DNA from: Sphingomonas jaspsi DSM 18422
GTDB taxonomy: Bacteria; Pseudomonadota; Alphaproteobacteria; Sphingomonadales; Sphingomonadaceae
Length of the DNA stretch: 64,000 nucleotides
Direction: 5' to 3'
Assembly (NCBI RefSeq): GCF_000585415.1
Contig: NZ_KK073876.1
Coordinates: 2,229,810 to 2,293,809, forward strand
The notes below the pieces were generated by a model that was not told where the DNA came from, searched no databases, and saw only the letters and a list, made by a program, of their open reading frames with translations. This document shows positions 27,796 through 36,726 of this stretch, in pieces (position 1 is the first letter of the stretch; each line of letters opens with the position of its first letter). The translations under genes were made by a program, and so were the position numbers.

Positions 27796-28489
27796 GCCGT
27801 CGTTCGCCCCCGCCCTGCTGTCGGGCATCGTCGGGGCGGTCCTGGGCGGCGCACTCGTTCTGGTGGCCGCACCGAAGCTGGTTGGCGAACGTATCGTCCG
27901 CAGCGCGCTGACCGACCATCCCGAACTGCTGATGGAAGGCGGCGAGGCGCTGCGATCGCAGCAGTTCGCCCAATCGCTGGCGCCCATCCGCGCGTCGCTC
28001 GAAAAGCCCTATTTTTCGAGCTGGAAGGGCAGTGCGCAGCCCAAGGTCGTGATGACCTATTTCTACGATTATGCCTGCGGTTACTGCCGGCAGAGCAACC
28101 CGGATATCGAACGGCTGCTGAAGGAAAACAGCGACCTGCGCGTCGTCTACCGCGAATGGCCGATCCTCAGCCAGGCCAGTGAATATGCCGCGCGCGTATC
28201 GCTGGAAGCGTCGAAGGCCGGTCGCTTCGCCCAATATCATGATGCGCTGTACGCCGCCGGCCAGCTGACCCCCGAAAATATCGCCGCCGCCGCCAAGGCT
28301 GCCGGTGTCGCGCCCATGCCGACCGCCGATCCCGGCGTCGATGCAGAAATCCGCGGCAACTACGCCATGGCCCAGCAGCTCGGCGCGACCGGCACGCCGC
28401 TGTTCGTCATCGGCAACCAGGTCCATAACGCCGCGATCGGTTACGACGGGCTCAAGAAAGCGGTCGAGGAAGCGCGCAAGCGCAGCTGA
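27773..28489 (+). CDS. DsbA-family thiol:disulfide oxidoreductase, membrane-anchored
   Basis: A 238-residue thioredoxin-fold protein. A hydrophobic segment, LLSGIVGAVLGGALVLVAA (residues 15-33), acts as a signal or anchor. The active site is CGYC at residues 102-105 in YDYACGYCRQSNPD. The cis-proline loop is probably ATGTPLFVIG. Start is GTG 27773, inside the 3' end of the protease gene with AAGGA upstream. Coupling with the M48 gene fits envelope protein folding and quality control. It could be DsbA, or a DsbC/ScsC-like member; the sequence does not settle this. Confidence 0.86.
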   Translation: MTETTTTKPSFAPALLSGIVGAVLGGALVLVAAPKLVGERIVRSALTDHPELLMEGGEALRSQQFAQSLAPIRASLEKPYFSSWKGSAQPKVVMTYFYDYACGYCRQSNPDIERLLKENSDLRVVYREWPILSQASEYAARVSLEASKAGRFAQYHDALYAAGQLTPENIAAAAKAAGVAPMPTADPGVDAEIRGNYAMAQQLGATGTPLFVIGNQVHNAAIGYDGLKKAVEEARKRS

Positions 28490-28510
28490 TCAGCGCGCGG
28501 CTTGGGCGAC

Positions 28511-29182
28511 CTAACCTTCGCTGCGGCCCTTGAAGCCCTGCGCGATCACATACCATTCGCTTGAATCCTTGCGGCTGGCGGGCGGCTTGGCGTGCTTGAC
28601 GGTCGTGAAGTGGCGTTTGAGCTCGGCAACGAGATTGTTGTCCGCGCCCCCCGCCAGTACCTTGGCGACATAGGATCCACCCGGGCGCAGCACTTCGGTT
28701 GCGAACAGCATGCCTGCCTCGACCAGCGCCATCGTCCGCAGGTGATCGGTCTGCTGGTGGCCGACCGTGTTCGCCGCCATATCCGACATGACGAGATCGG
28801 CATGATCGAGGCCGAGCGCCGCGCGCAACCGGTCGGGCGCATCGTCGTCCATGAAGTCCATCTGCAGGATTTCGACGCCGTCGATCGGGTCGGTTGGCAA
28901 CAGGTCGATTCCCGCGATCTTCGCCGACGGTGACTTGCGGCGTACCACCTGGCTCCACCCGCCCGGCGCGATGCCGAGATCGACGACCCCCTTCACGCCC
29001 TTGAGGAAGCCGTATTTCTCGTCGAGTTCGATCAGCTTGTAGGCCGCGCGGCTGCGATAGCCTTCGGCCTTTGCCTTCTTCACATAAGGATCGTTGAGCT
29101 GCCGTTCGAGCCAGCGGGTTGAGCTGACCTTGCGCCCCTTGGCGGTGCGCACGCGCTGGCGCGGGCCGCTCCCGCCGCTCAC
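28511..29182 (-). CDS. rlmE: 23S rRNA (uridine-2'-O)-methyltransferase (RlmE/FtsJ)
   Basis: A 223-residue FtsJ-family enzyme that methylates U2552 of 23S rRNA. SAM-binding GVVDLGIAPGGWSQVV and the K-D-K-E tetrad are all visible: K in RAAYKLIELD, D in VMSDMAANTV, K in YVAKVLAGG, and E in SSEWYVIA. The start is GTG 29182, overlapping the ppx stop in GTGA. Longer in-frame starts up to 29665 read through ppx in a wrong frame. The N-terminal SGGSGPRQRVRTAKGR is typical of alphaproteobacterial RlmE. Confidence 0.95.
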   Translation of the reverse strand: MSGGSGPRQRVRTAKGRKVSSTRWLERQLNDPYVKKAKAEGYRSRAAYKLIELDEKYGFLKGVKGVVDLGIAPGGWSQVVRRKSPSAKIAGIDLLPTDPIDGVEILQMDFMDDDAPDRLRAALGLDHADLVMSDMAANTVGHQQTDHLRTMALVEAGMLFATEVLRPGGSYVAKVLAGGADNNLVAELKRHFTTVKHAKPPASRKDSSEWYVIAQGFKGRSEG

Positions 29183-30240
29183 AGCTGGTACCCGTCGCGC
29201 GCCATCAGCGAGCGTAAAATGCCTTCGCGGATGCCGCGGTCGGCGATGCCCAGCGTTTCGGCGGGCCAGATGTCGAGGATCGCTTCCAGGATCGCGCAGC
29301 CCGCCACCACCATGTCGGCGCGATCCGCCCCGATGCACGGCAGGCGCGTCCGTTCGCCATAGTCCATCTCCGCAATCATCGTCGCGATCGAGCGCATGTC
29401 GTGGACCGGGACATGCAGGCCGTCGACCAGCCTGCGGTCGTAGGTCGGCAGCGCTAGGTGAACGCTCGCCAGGGTCGTCACCGTCCCGCTGGTGCCAAGC
29501 AGCCGGATGTTGTCGCGCTCGGGCGGCAGCATTTCGACGAACCGGGCGAAGCTGCGGAAGACTCGTTCGCGCATCCGGTGGTAGGCCGCGACCCGGTCCT
29601 TGCCCTCGATCGCGTCCTTGCCTTCGCTTTCGGTCAGCGACACCACGCCCCAGGGCGCCGACCACCAGGCGCGGATGCGCGGCGCGACCTCGCCCTGCTC
29701 GATCAGCACCAGTTCGGTCGATCCCCCGCCGATGTCGAAGATCAGCGCCGGTCCGTCGCCCGGCTCCAGCAGCTTGTGGCAGCCGAGAACCGCCAGCCGC
29801 GCTTCTTCCTGCGGCGAGATGATTTCCAAGGCGATGCCCGTCTCGCGGCGGACACGTTCGGCAAATTTGCGGCCATTCACCGCGCGGCGGCAGGCTTCGG
29901 TCGCAACCGACCGGGCCAACGTGACGTGCCGACGGCGCAACTTGTCCGCGCAGATGCCGAGCGCCTCAACCGCCCGGTCCATCGACCCTTCGCTGAGCTT
30001 GCCGCTGGTCGACAGGCCCTCGCCCAACCGGACGATACGGGAAAAGGCATCGATGACCGTGAACCCCCCGTCGGACGGGCGAGCGATGAGCAGGCGGCAA
30101 TTGTTGGTGCCAAGATCGAGCGCGCCGTAAACGTCGCGAGGGCCATTCCGGCCGATGGGGGCCTTACCCCGGTCCGCGGGCCCTGACGACTTCTGGCCCG
30201 GGACATTGGCGACATCCTGCGCCATATCCCCAAATTCCAT
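29179..30240 (-). CDS. ppx: Exopolyphosphatase / guanosine pentaphosphatase (Ppx/GppA)
   Basis: A protein of about 353 residues in the ASKHA fold. The two phosphate-binding loops are LDLGTNNCRLLIA and FDIGGGSTELVLI, with the catalytic glutamate probably in ATEACRRA. It hydrolyses polyphosphate and/or pppGpp, linking phosphate storage to the stringent response. The family also contains shorter Ppx2/GppA types, and this one lacks the C-terminal HD part of long Ppx. I prefer ATG 30240 (AAGGAT upstream); 30264 and 30225 are possible. It is coupled to rlmE. Confidence 0.85.
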   Translation of the reverse strand: MEFGDMAQDVANVPGQKSSGPADRGKAPIGRNGPRDVYGALDLGTNNCRLLIARPSDGGFTVIDAFSRIVRLGEGLSTSGKLSEGSMDRAVEALGICADKLRRRHVTLARSVATEACRRAVNGRKFAERVRRETGIALEIISPQEEARLAVLGCHKLLEPGDGPALIFDIGGGSTELVLIEQGEVAPRIRAWWSAPWGVVSLTESEGKDAIEGKDRVAAYHRMRERVFRSFARFVEMLPPERDNIRLLGTSGTVTTLASVHLALPTYDRRLVDGLHVPVHDMRSIATMIAEMDYGERTRLPCIGADRADMVVAGCAILEAILDIWPAETLGIADRGIREGILRSLMARDGYQL

Positions 30241-30397
30241 TCTATCCTTCACCGTCCGCGCCATAGCGAGCGGCTGACTTGGGTCGAACTTAGCCTGAAT
30301 GGACCCGACGGCGCAACCTTGACCGATGGGAGCATAAAGCGACCGGCGGCGTTGACAGGGCACGCAGGGCTTTCTAATGGCCCACCCGTCCGATCGG

Positions 30398-30471
30398 TGC
30401 CCGATCGTCTAATGGTAAGACTACGGACTCTGACTCCGTCAATCGTGGTTCGAATCCACGTCGGGCATCCA
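30398..30471 (+). tRNA. tRNA-Gln (anticodon CTG)
   Basis: A 74-base cloverleaf with acceptor TGCCCGA / TCGGGCA, D-stem GTCT / AGAC, anticodon stem ACGGA / TCCGT around CTCTGAC, and T-arm CGTGG-TTCGAAT-CCACG. The CCA is encoded. The anticodon CTG reads CAG (Gln). Confidence 0.96.
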
Positions 30472-30598
30472 ATTTCCCAGATTTTGAACCTTTGCCGACG
30501 AAGCGAGTTGGCAAGTCGCGTCCGGTGCCGTTAAGCCGGACGGGTTCGCCTGTCGCGTCGCGCGGATCGGTACTTTTTCCGAAAGCTGGTGGGGTGGC

Positions 30599-32074
30599 AT
30601 GGGCAAGCGGCCGATAATTCTGCTGATGGCGGGTGCGATGGGCTGGTCTACGCCCGCCCTTGCCGAACAGCCTGTGGCGATCAGCTGGTCCGCCGCCGAC
30701 CTGCGTTTCACCAAATCGTCGGCCGAGGCGCGCGCGGCCGAGCACCAGGCCGCGGCGGCAGACCTCACCGCCCAATCGCTGGCCACACTGCGCCGCCCGA
30801 ACATCGACCTGTCGGCGCAACTGGTCCGCTATCAAAAGACGCTGTCGGTCGACGTCAGCTCCTTGAAAGACCAGACGCAGGGCAATCTCGACGCCTATCT
30901 CGGCGGCCTGCCGGGCCAGTTTCCGGCAGATTTGCAGGGCATCGTCCAGCAGGTCACCGACCGGATCGAGCAGGCGCTGCCGGGCCTGCTGCTGCCGATC
31001 CCCGACACGCTGAAATATCAGGCGCGCGAAACGCTGTTCCGCCCGACGATCACGGCCTTCATGCCGCTATACACCGGCGGCGCGATCCCGGCGCTGCAGA
31101 AAGGTGCCGGTGCTGCCGCTGTGGCGGCGCGCGCCAAGGCCGATGCTGACGTCAATCTGGCCCGCGTAAATCTGGCCCGCGCCTATTTCGGACAAACGCT
31201 GGCCGAGGGGCTGGAACGCACCGCCGAATCCAGCCTGGCGGCGATGGACCGCCATCTGTTCAACGCCGACGCTTTCTATCGCAACGGCGTGCTGCCCAAG
31301 GCCCGCGTGCTGGAAGTCCAGGTCGCGCGCGATGCCGCCGCCCGCAACCTTGAGCGCGCGCGGATCGACCGGCAGCGGGCCGACGACGCGCTGCAACGCA
31401 TCCTTGAAATGGATGCCCCGGTCGAAGCCGCGACGCCGATGTTCGTCCACAGCAAGCCCCTGCTTCCCGTCGCCGACTACGTTGCCAGCGCGACGGGCGG
31501 CAGCCCGCGCGTCAAGGAAGCGGAAGCGACCGCCAAGGTCGCCAAGGCGGGAGTCGGACTCACCCGTTCCAGGCTGTTGCCGCAGGCCTATGCCTTCGGC
31601 GAATATTCGCTCGACCGAAAATCCGCCGCGCCGACCGAACCGGACTGGATCGCGGGCATTGGCGTGCGCTGGACGCTGTTGTCGTCGGTCGACCGGCGCA
31701 AGGCGCTGGCGGCCGCGAAAGAGCGTGAAAACGCCGCCCGCGACGGCACCGAGGTCGCGAAAAAGCTGGTGGCGACCGAAGTCAGCGACGCCTGGGCCCT
31801 GGCCGAAACCGCGCGGCGCAGTTTCCTGTCGCTCGAAAGCTCGACCGCGGCCGCGCAGGAAAATCTGCGCGTGGCGGAAATTGCATTCCGCGAAGGCGAA
31901 GGCACCGCCGCTTCAGTGATCGACGCGCGCGCTGCCTTGACCGCGGTGGAAACCCAGCGCCTCGCCGCCGCGTACGAATATGACGTCGCACTGGCAGCGT
32001 TGATGGCGGCCAGCGGGCGGATGCAGGACTATGACGCAGCGGTGGCAACCGCGGACCGGAGGATCGGGGGATGA
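30599..32074 (+). CDS. TolC-family outer-membrane efflux protein
   Basis: A 491-residue outer-membrane channel. A signal peptide (IILLMAGAMGWSTPALAEQ) is cleaved near residue 22. The rest is the long-helix, heptad-rich pattern of TolC with two repeats, for example ADADVNLARVNLARAYFGQT and RTAESSLAAMDRHLFNADAF. It opens a five-gene run in which every stop overlaps the next start by four bases. It supplies the outer-membrane exit for the HlyD/ABC-2 genes that follow. Substrate cannot be read from the sequence. Confidence 0.92.
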   Translation: MGKRPIILLMAGAMGWSTPALAEQPVAISWSAADLRFTKSSAEARAAEHQAAAADLTAQSLATLRRPNIDLSAQLVRYQKTLSVDVSSLKDQTQGNLDAYLGGLPGQFPADLQGIVQQVTDRIEQALPGLLLPIPDTLKYQARETLFRPTITAFMPLYTGGAIPALQKGAGAAAVAARAKADADVNLARVNLARAYFGQTLAEGLERTAESSLAAMDRHLFNADAFYRNGVLPKARVLEVQVARDAAARNLERARIDRQRADDALQRILEMDAPVEAATPMFVHSKPLLPVADYVASATGGSPRVKEAEATAKVAKAGVGLTRSRLLPQAYAFGEYSLDRKSAAPTEPDWIAGIGVRWTLLSSVDRRKALAAAKERENAARDGTEVAKKLVATEVSDAWALAETARRSFLSLESSTAAAQENLRVAEIAFREGEGTAASVIDARAALTAVETQRLAAAYEYDVALAALMAASGRMQDYDAAVATADRRIGG

Positions 32075-33072
32075 GCGAAGAGGTTGCGGCGGCTACGGGC
32101 CAACGGCGCTGGTTGTGGGTGGTGGTCGCCGCGGTGGCTGCCTTGCTGGCGGTCGGATTGTGGCTTTCCAGCCGCCCGTCGACCCCGCGGCTGCAGGGTG
32201 AGGTCGAGGCGCGCGAAGTCAACGTTGCCAGCCGTATTGCGGGCACCGCAGGCCAACCTACGGTCAAGGAAGGCGATCGCGTCGCCGCGGGCCAGCTGCT
32301 GCTGACCCTGACCGCCCCGGCGGTCGACGCGCTGCAGCAACAGACCAATGCCACGCTGGAAACGGCGCGGGCGATCGAACAGGCTGCCAACAGCGGCGTA
32401 CGGCCGGAAGACATTGCCTCGCTCAGCGCAATCTCGAAGTCCGCCGATGCGCAGGCGCGGTTGGCTGCGGTGTCGGCCCGGCGCGCGGACAATCTCTATG
32501 CGGAAGGCGTGATCGCCGCGCAGCGGCGCGACGAGGCACGAGCGCTGGCGGCAAGCACCGCGGCGCAGGCGACGGCCGCGCGGCTGCAATATCAAAAAGC
32601 TGCCGCCGGCGCGCGCGACGAGACCCGGCGTGCGGCGGCTGCACAGGTGGAATTTGCCGGTGGCGGCACCAAGCTGAGCGCCGCAATGCAGGCCGACCGC
32701 GAGATACGTGCGCCGGTCGCGGGCGAAATCGCCAAGGCGCTGATCGAGCCGGGCGAAGTCGTCGCGCCCGCCATCCCCCTGTTCCAGATCGTCGACGTCG
32801 ACCGTCCGTGGGTCCGCTTGTCGGTCGGCGAAAGCGACATGACGGCGCTGCGCCAGGGCAGCACCATCAATGGCAGCATCCCGGCGCTCGGCCTTGATGG
32901 CGTGCCGTTCATGGTGAAGAGCATCGCCGCGCAGGGCGAATATGCGACCCGCAAGGCAACCCGCCAATCGAGCGGCTTCGACGAGCGCAGCTTCGAACTG
33001 AAGCTGGAGCCGGCGCGACCCGTCAAGGGGCTGCGGCCCGGCATGAGCGTCCTGTTCGACCGCATCCGATGA
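32071..33072 (+). CDS. HlyD/EmrA-family periplasmic adaptor
   Basis: A 333-residue membrane-fusion protein. One N-terminal transmembrane helix, WLWVVVAAVAALLAVGLWL (residues 13-31), is followed by a biotinyl-lipoyl half-domain (VASRIAGTAGQPTVKEGDRV). A coiled-coil hairpin (about 85-190) comes next, then the second lipoyl half (EIRAPVAGEIAKALIEPGEVV) and a beta-barrel. It joins the TolC channel to the inner-membrane permeases. The start overlaps the TolC stop in ATGA. Confidence 0.92.
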   Translation: MSEEVAAATGQRRWLWVVVAAVAALLAVGLWLSSRPSTPRLQGEVEAREVNVASRIAGTAGQPTVKEGDRVAAGQLLLTLTAPAVDALQQQTNATLETARAIEQAANSGVRPEDIASLSAISKSADAQARLAAVSARRADNLYAEGVIAAQRRDEARALAASTAAQATAARLQYQKAAAGARDETRRAAAAQVEFAGGGTKLSAAMQADREIRAPVAGEIAKALIEPGEVVAPAIPLFQIVDVDRPWVRLSVGESDMTALRQGSTINGSIPALGLDGVPFMVKSIAAQGEYATRKATRQSSGFDERSFELKLEPARPVKGLRPGMSVLFDRIR

Positions 33073-34187
33073 GCGCATTTGGCCGGGCCCTGTCGGCCGA
33101 GATCGACCATCTCGCTCGCGACCGGTGGGACCAGGCACTGCTGGTTTTGATGCCGCTGATCCTGCTCGGCCTGATGGCGGCGATGCTGCTCAGCGGGGTT
33201 CCGCGCGACCTTCCCATCGCGATCGTCGGCGGCGGCGAAACGCCCCTCGCCCGACGCTTCGTCCAAGCCATCAACGATTCCTCCGCGGTCGCCGTCGTCG
33301 CCCGGTCGCCAAGCGAGGCCGCGGGGTTGTCCCTCGTGCGGCAGGGGCGGATCGTCGCTTTCGTCGAACTGCCTGACGACATTCGACCCAATAAGTCGGC
33401 GACGGTCCGGATCAGCTACAATGCGGCCTATCTGTCGACCGGCGGGATTGCCGAATCCGCCATTTCCAAAGCGCTGGGATCGGCCGCCGTCCAGGCCATC
33501 GCCGACGCTGGCGGGGTCGGCGGCGTGACCGCGCTTCGCCTGCCCGACGCTCCGGTCTCGATCTCGATCCTGGCCAATCCCGAAGCCAGCTTCGAATGGT
33601 ACCTGCAGGCGCTCGTCGACCCGGCCGTGCTGCATTTGCTGATCGCCTGTGCGACTGCGATGGCGATGGGCCGGGCCCTGACCGGCAAGTCGCTGAGCGA
33701 ATGGCGCGCGCAGACCGGCGGCGGGGTCGGTGCGCTGGCCGGGAAAATGGCACCTTATGTCGCGATCGGCACGGCATGGGGCGCTGCGTGGCTGATCTGG
33801 ATCGCCGGCATTCGCGGCTGGCAACCGGTCGGCAGCCTTGCCCTCATCCTGTTCGGGCAGGCCGTATTGATGGCCGCGACGGCGGCGATTTCCGCCCTGC
33901 TGGTCATCGCTAGCCGCGAAACCAGCAATGCCCTCGCGGTCTGCGCGGTCTATGCGGGGTCAGCCCTTGCCTATTCGGGCGGCAGCCTGCCCGTCCAAGG
34001 CGGCTCGCTGTTCGCGCGCGGGTGGAGCGGGTTCCTGCCCTTCACCCATTATCTCGACCTGCAGATGGACCAATGGCTCGGCGCGCCCGTCCAAGTGGCG
34101 ATCCGCCAATTGCTGATCCTGTCGGTTTACATCGTCATTCCGCTAGCGTTGAGCGCCCTGCTGATGCGCCGGGAGCGGGTCTCATGA
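33069..34187 (+). CDS. ABC-2 type transporter permease (first of pair)
   Basis: A 372-residue inner-membrane protein with the ABC2_membrane_3 layout: one N-terminal helix (ALLVLMPLILLGLMAAMLL), then a large periplasmic domain of about 150 residues (RDLPIAIVGGGETPLARR), then five or six C-terminal helices. The periplasmic part resembles YbhS/YhhJ-type exporters that work with HlyD and TolC. The start overlaps the HlyD stop (ATGA). No nucleotide-binding domain is encoded here or in a neighbouring gene of this operon. Confidence 0.87.
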   Translation: MSAFGRALSAEIDHLARDRWDQALLVLMPLILLGLMAAMLLSGVPRDLPIAIVGGGETPLARRFVQAINDSSAVAVVARSPSEAAGLSLVRQGRIVAFVELPDDIRPNKSATVRISYNAAYLSTGGIAESAISKALGSAAVQAIADAGGVGGVTALRLPDAPVSISILANPEASFEWYLQALVDPAVLHLLIACATAMAMGRALTGKSLSEWRAQTGGGVGALAGKMAPYVAIGTAWGAAWLIWIAGIRGWQPVGSLALILFGQAVLMAATAAISALLVIASRETSNALAVCAVYAGSALAYSGGSLPVQGGSLFARGWSGFLPFTHYLDLQMDQWLGAPVQVAIRQLLILSVYIVIPLALSALLMRRERVS

Positions 34188-35341
34188 ACGGCTTCCTGAC
34201 CGGATTTCGCGATGCGATGACCGAGGTCTTCACGACCCGCTCGCTGTTATCGACGATGGTCGTCGCCGTGCTTTTTTACGGCTTCTACTATCCCGCGCCC
34301 TACCGTCACCAAGGCGTGGTCGACATTCCCGTGGTGGTGGTCGACGATGAAGACAGCGCAGCCACCCGAACGCTCGTCCGGGCGCTCGACGACAGCCGCG
34401 AGGTCGCGGTGGTGGCCCGGCTTGCCGACACGGCCGCCGCCGAACAGGCGGTGCGCGATCGCCGCGCGGAAGGCATCGTCCATATCGACGATGGGCTGAC
34501 GCGCCGACTGCTCACAGGCAGCGGAACCGGGGGCGTGGCGGTCACCGTCAACGGCTCCTACCTGCTGCGCGCACGCGGCATCGCGGTGGCGGTCCAGAAG
34601 GCGGTCGAAAATGTCGCCGACGACCAGCTTGGCCCGGCGCTCAAATCGCTCGCCGATCGCAACCTGCCGAAAATCGAGGTGCGGCCGCTGTTCAATCCTA
34701 CCACCGGCTATGCCGACTATATCTTCCCGGCCGTGTCGGTGATCATCCTGCAGCAGACGCTGTTGTTCGGCGCGGCGATGCTCGCGGGTCGCCGGCGTGC
34801 GGACGGCAGATTGCAGCAGCGCTGGAGCTGCTATTCGGGCACGCTGGCCGCATTGGCGCTGATCGGCTGTTTCGCCAGCCTCTTCTACTTCGGTCTGGTG
34901 TTCTGGATCGAGGATATGCCGCGCGGCGGAAACGTTCCGGCGCTGTTCGTGGCGGTGCCCGTTTTTTCGGTCGCGGTCGCCGCGCTGGGGCTGCTGATCG
35001 GCAGTTTCCTCGATGAAGGGGACCGGGCGATGGAACTGCTGGTGCCGACGTCGGTCGTGCTGTTCTTCCTGACCGGAACCGCCTGGCCGACCCAGATGAT
35101 GCCGGCATGGGTCCAGGTCGTCGCCACGCTGTCACCCGCCACGCACGGCGTGCCACTGTTCGTCGGCCTCAACCAGATGGGTGCCAGCCTGGCCGAAGTC
35201 GCCAAACCGCTGATGGGCCTCGCAGCGCTAGCCCTCGCCTACGGCGTAGCCGCAGGGTGGCGGCTGTCGCGCATGCCGCTTGCCTCGCCGCGTTCCGGGG
35301 CGCATCAGGGGGCGGCACCAACGATCGAAAGCGCGCCATGA
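34184..35341 (+). CDS. ABC-2 type transporter permease (second of pair)
   Basis: A 385-residue paralogue-like partner of the preceding permease with the same order: N-terminal helix (LLSTMVVAVLFYGFYYPA), periplasmic domain (VDIPVVVVDDEDSAATRTLV), then about six helices. LVPTSVVLFFLTGTAWPTQMMP matches the characteristic C-terminal segment of ABC-2 permeases. The start is ATG 34184 in an ATGA overlap; an in-frame extension to 34022 is rejected. The two permeases probably form a heterodimer. Confidence 0.88.
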   Translation: MNGFLTGFRDAMTEVFTTRSLLSTMVVAVLFYGFYYPAPYRHQGVVDIPVVVVDDEDSAATRTLVRALDDSREVAVVARLADTAAAEQAVRDRRAEGIVHIDDGLTRRLLTGSGTGGVAVTVNGSYLLRARGIAVAVQKAVENVADDQLGPALKSLADRNLPKIEVRPLFNPTTGYADYIFPAVSVIILQQTLLFGAAMLAGRRRADGRLQQRWSCYSGTLAALALIGCFASLFYFGLVFWIEDMPRGGNVPALFVAVPVFSVAVAALGLLIGSFLDEGDRAMELLVPTSVVLFFLTGTAWPTQMMPAWVQVVATLSPATHGVPLFVGLNQMGASLAEVAKPLMGLAALALAYGVAAGWRLSRMPLASPRSGAHQGAAPTIESAP

Positions 35342-36075
35342 AGGTCATCGGCAGTTTCGTCAGCCCCTATGTCCGCAAGGTGCTGGCGGTGATGGAATTG
35401 AAGGGCATCGACTATGAGGTCGATCCCATCACGCCCTTTTTCGGCAACGACGAATTCGAACGCCTGAGCCCGCTTCGCCGCATCCCCGTCCTGATCGACG
35501 GCGACCTCGTTCTTTCCGACAGCTCGGTGATCTGCGCCTATCTGGAGGACGTCCAGCCGAACCCCGCGACTCTCCCCGCCGATATCGCAGCGCGGGCACG
35601 CGCCCGGTGGTTCGAGGAATATGCCGACACGCGCCTCGGCGACGTCTTCATCTGGGGCCTGTTCTACCCTCGCTTCGTCCATCCGATGGTGTGGGGTGAA
35701 CCGTGCGACCAGGCGCGGATCGACCATAGCCTCGCCGTCGAAATTCCCCGTGAGCTCGACTATCTCGAGCGCGAATTGCCGTCAGCCGGGTGGATCTGCG
35801 GCGATTACGGCCTCGCCGACATCGCGGTCGCCAGTTTCTTCCGCAACGCGGCCTATGCGGGCTTCACGGTCGATGCCGCGCGCTGGCCGACGGTGCACGC
35901 TTTCGTCGAAAGTGCGCTGGCCCATCCGGTGATGGAGAAGCTCGGCGGCTACGAAAAAATCCAGCTGTCGACCACGATTTCGGGTCGGCGGCAGGCCTTG
36001 ATCGATGCGGGCGTCCGACTGACCGCGAACACGATGGCCCAGCGCACACCCGCGAAGGGCGTCATGAGGCTTTGA
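35338..36075 (+). CDS. Glutathione S-transferase family protein
   Basis: A 245-residue GST fold. The N-terminal thioredoxin-like domain begins MKVIGSFVSPYVRKVLAVME, with the usual catalytic serine/cysteine region SPYVRK. It continues RIPVLIDGDLVLSDSSVI, holding the cis-proline and the glutathione-binding DSS motif. The C-terminal domain is all-helical (GDYGLADIAVASFFR). The start overlaps the permease stop in ATGA, so it is the fifth gene of the efflux operon. Conjugation before export is a tempting but unproven reading. Stop TGA abuts the convergent regulator's stop. Confidence 0.88.
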   Translation: MKVIGSFVSPYVRKVLAVMELKGIDYEVDPITPFFGNDEFERLSPLRRIPVLIDGDLVLSDSSVICAYLEDVQPNPATLPADIAARARARWFEEYADTRLGDVFIWGLFYPRFVHPMVWGEPCDQARIDHSLAVEIPRELDYLERELPSAGWICGDYGLADIAVASFFRNAAYAGFTVDAARWPTVHAFVESALAHPVMEKLGGYEKIQLSTTISGRRQALIDAGVRLTANTMAQRTPAKGVMRL

Positions 36076-36588
36076 TCACTGGACCGACTGGGTACCCGCG
36101 ATCCAATGTTCGAACCGCGTCTTCAACGACCTCTTTGAGGGAATGAAACCCGGCTCGTCGTCGCCCGGCATATGGTCGGGCTGGTCGTAGAGCGTGAGGT
36201 TGAGCGGCATCTTCGGGCGGAGCGCCTCGCGGCCGCGCATGATGTCTTCCGCGGCCGCCAGGCTGCGGTGGATATCGTCGGCGGTGAACGGCTTCATCAG
36301 GCAGCCGAGCGCGAGGTCGGGCATCGGGAAGTCCGGCGCGCGGCCCGTGACGAAGAAGCAGGGGATGTCGAAATCGCCGAGGCGGACCGCCACCGAAAAG
36401 CCGGTCGTACCGCGCGACAGCTTGAGGTCAACCAGCGCGAGATCGGGCTTGTTGGTTTCGGCCGCCTCGACCGCGCCTTCCAGGTCTTCGACCGTCGCGA
36501 CGACGCGGTAGCGCGGATTGTCTTCGACCAGATATTTCAGAGTCGTCGCCAGTTGGCTGTCGTCTTCGACGATCAGGATCTTCAACAC
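36076..36588 (-). CDS. Stand-alone response regulator (REC domain)
   Basis: A 170-residue single receiver domain. Acidic pocket D9/D10 region VEDDSQ, phospho-acceptor D54 in LALVDLKLSRG, T81 in FFVTGRA and K99 in CLMKPF are all in place. The segment PCFFVTGRA resembles the FAT GUY subfamily of alphaproteobacterial single-domain regulators, though not exactly. A 50-residue C-terminal tail without a known DNA-binding fold follows (SLKTRFEHWIAG). The partner kinase is not adjacent. Confidence 0.85.
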   Translation of the reverse strand: MLKILIVEDDSQLATTLKYLVEDNPRYRVVATVEDLEGAVEAAETNKPDLALVDLKLSRGTTGFSVAVRLGDFDIPCFFVTGRAPDFPMPDLALGCLMKPFTADDIHRSLAAAEDIMRGREALRPKMPLNLTLYDQPDHMPGDDEPGFIPSKRSLKTRFEHWIAGTQSVQ

Positions 36589-36671
36589 GACAAAAGGCCT
36601 CCCCTCACCTCATGCGGATAATCCAACATTCGCAAAGGGATGCTGCGCCCAAAAGAAGTCGGCGCGAATCC

Positions 36672-36698
36672 CCCTTGAACGTGGTTAACGTTCAAGGG
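36672..36698 (-). terminator. Ten-base-pair stem-loop between sleB-like gene and response regulator
   Basis: CCCTTGAACG / CGTTCAAGGG is a perfect ten-base stem around TGGTTAA. It lies 29 bases downstream of the sleB-like stop and 84 bases upstream of the regulator start, both minus strand. No U-tract follows, so it may be a terminator of the Rho-assisted kind or an operator. Confidence 0.45.
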
Positions 36699-36726
36699 AG
36701 CGGCGACTGCGGTGAACGGAAGGAAA

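Noticed and set aside
29183..29665. Extension of rlmE into the ppx region
   Set aside because: Low-complexity translation of the ppx alternative frame; the FtsJ fold begins after GTG 29182.
36194..36511. Plus-strand open frames opposite the response regulator and other genes
   Set aside because: High-GC antisense shadows with Arg/Ala/Pro-rich translation and no ribosome binding sites.
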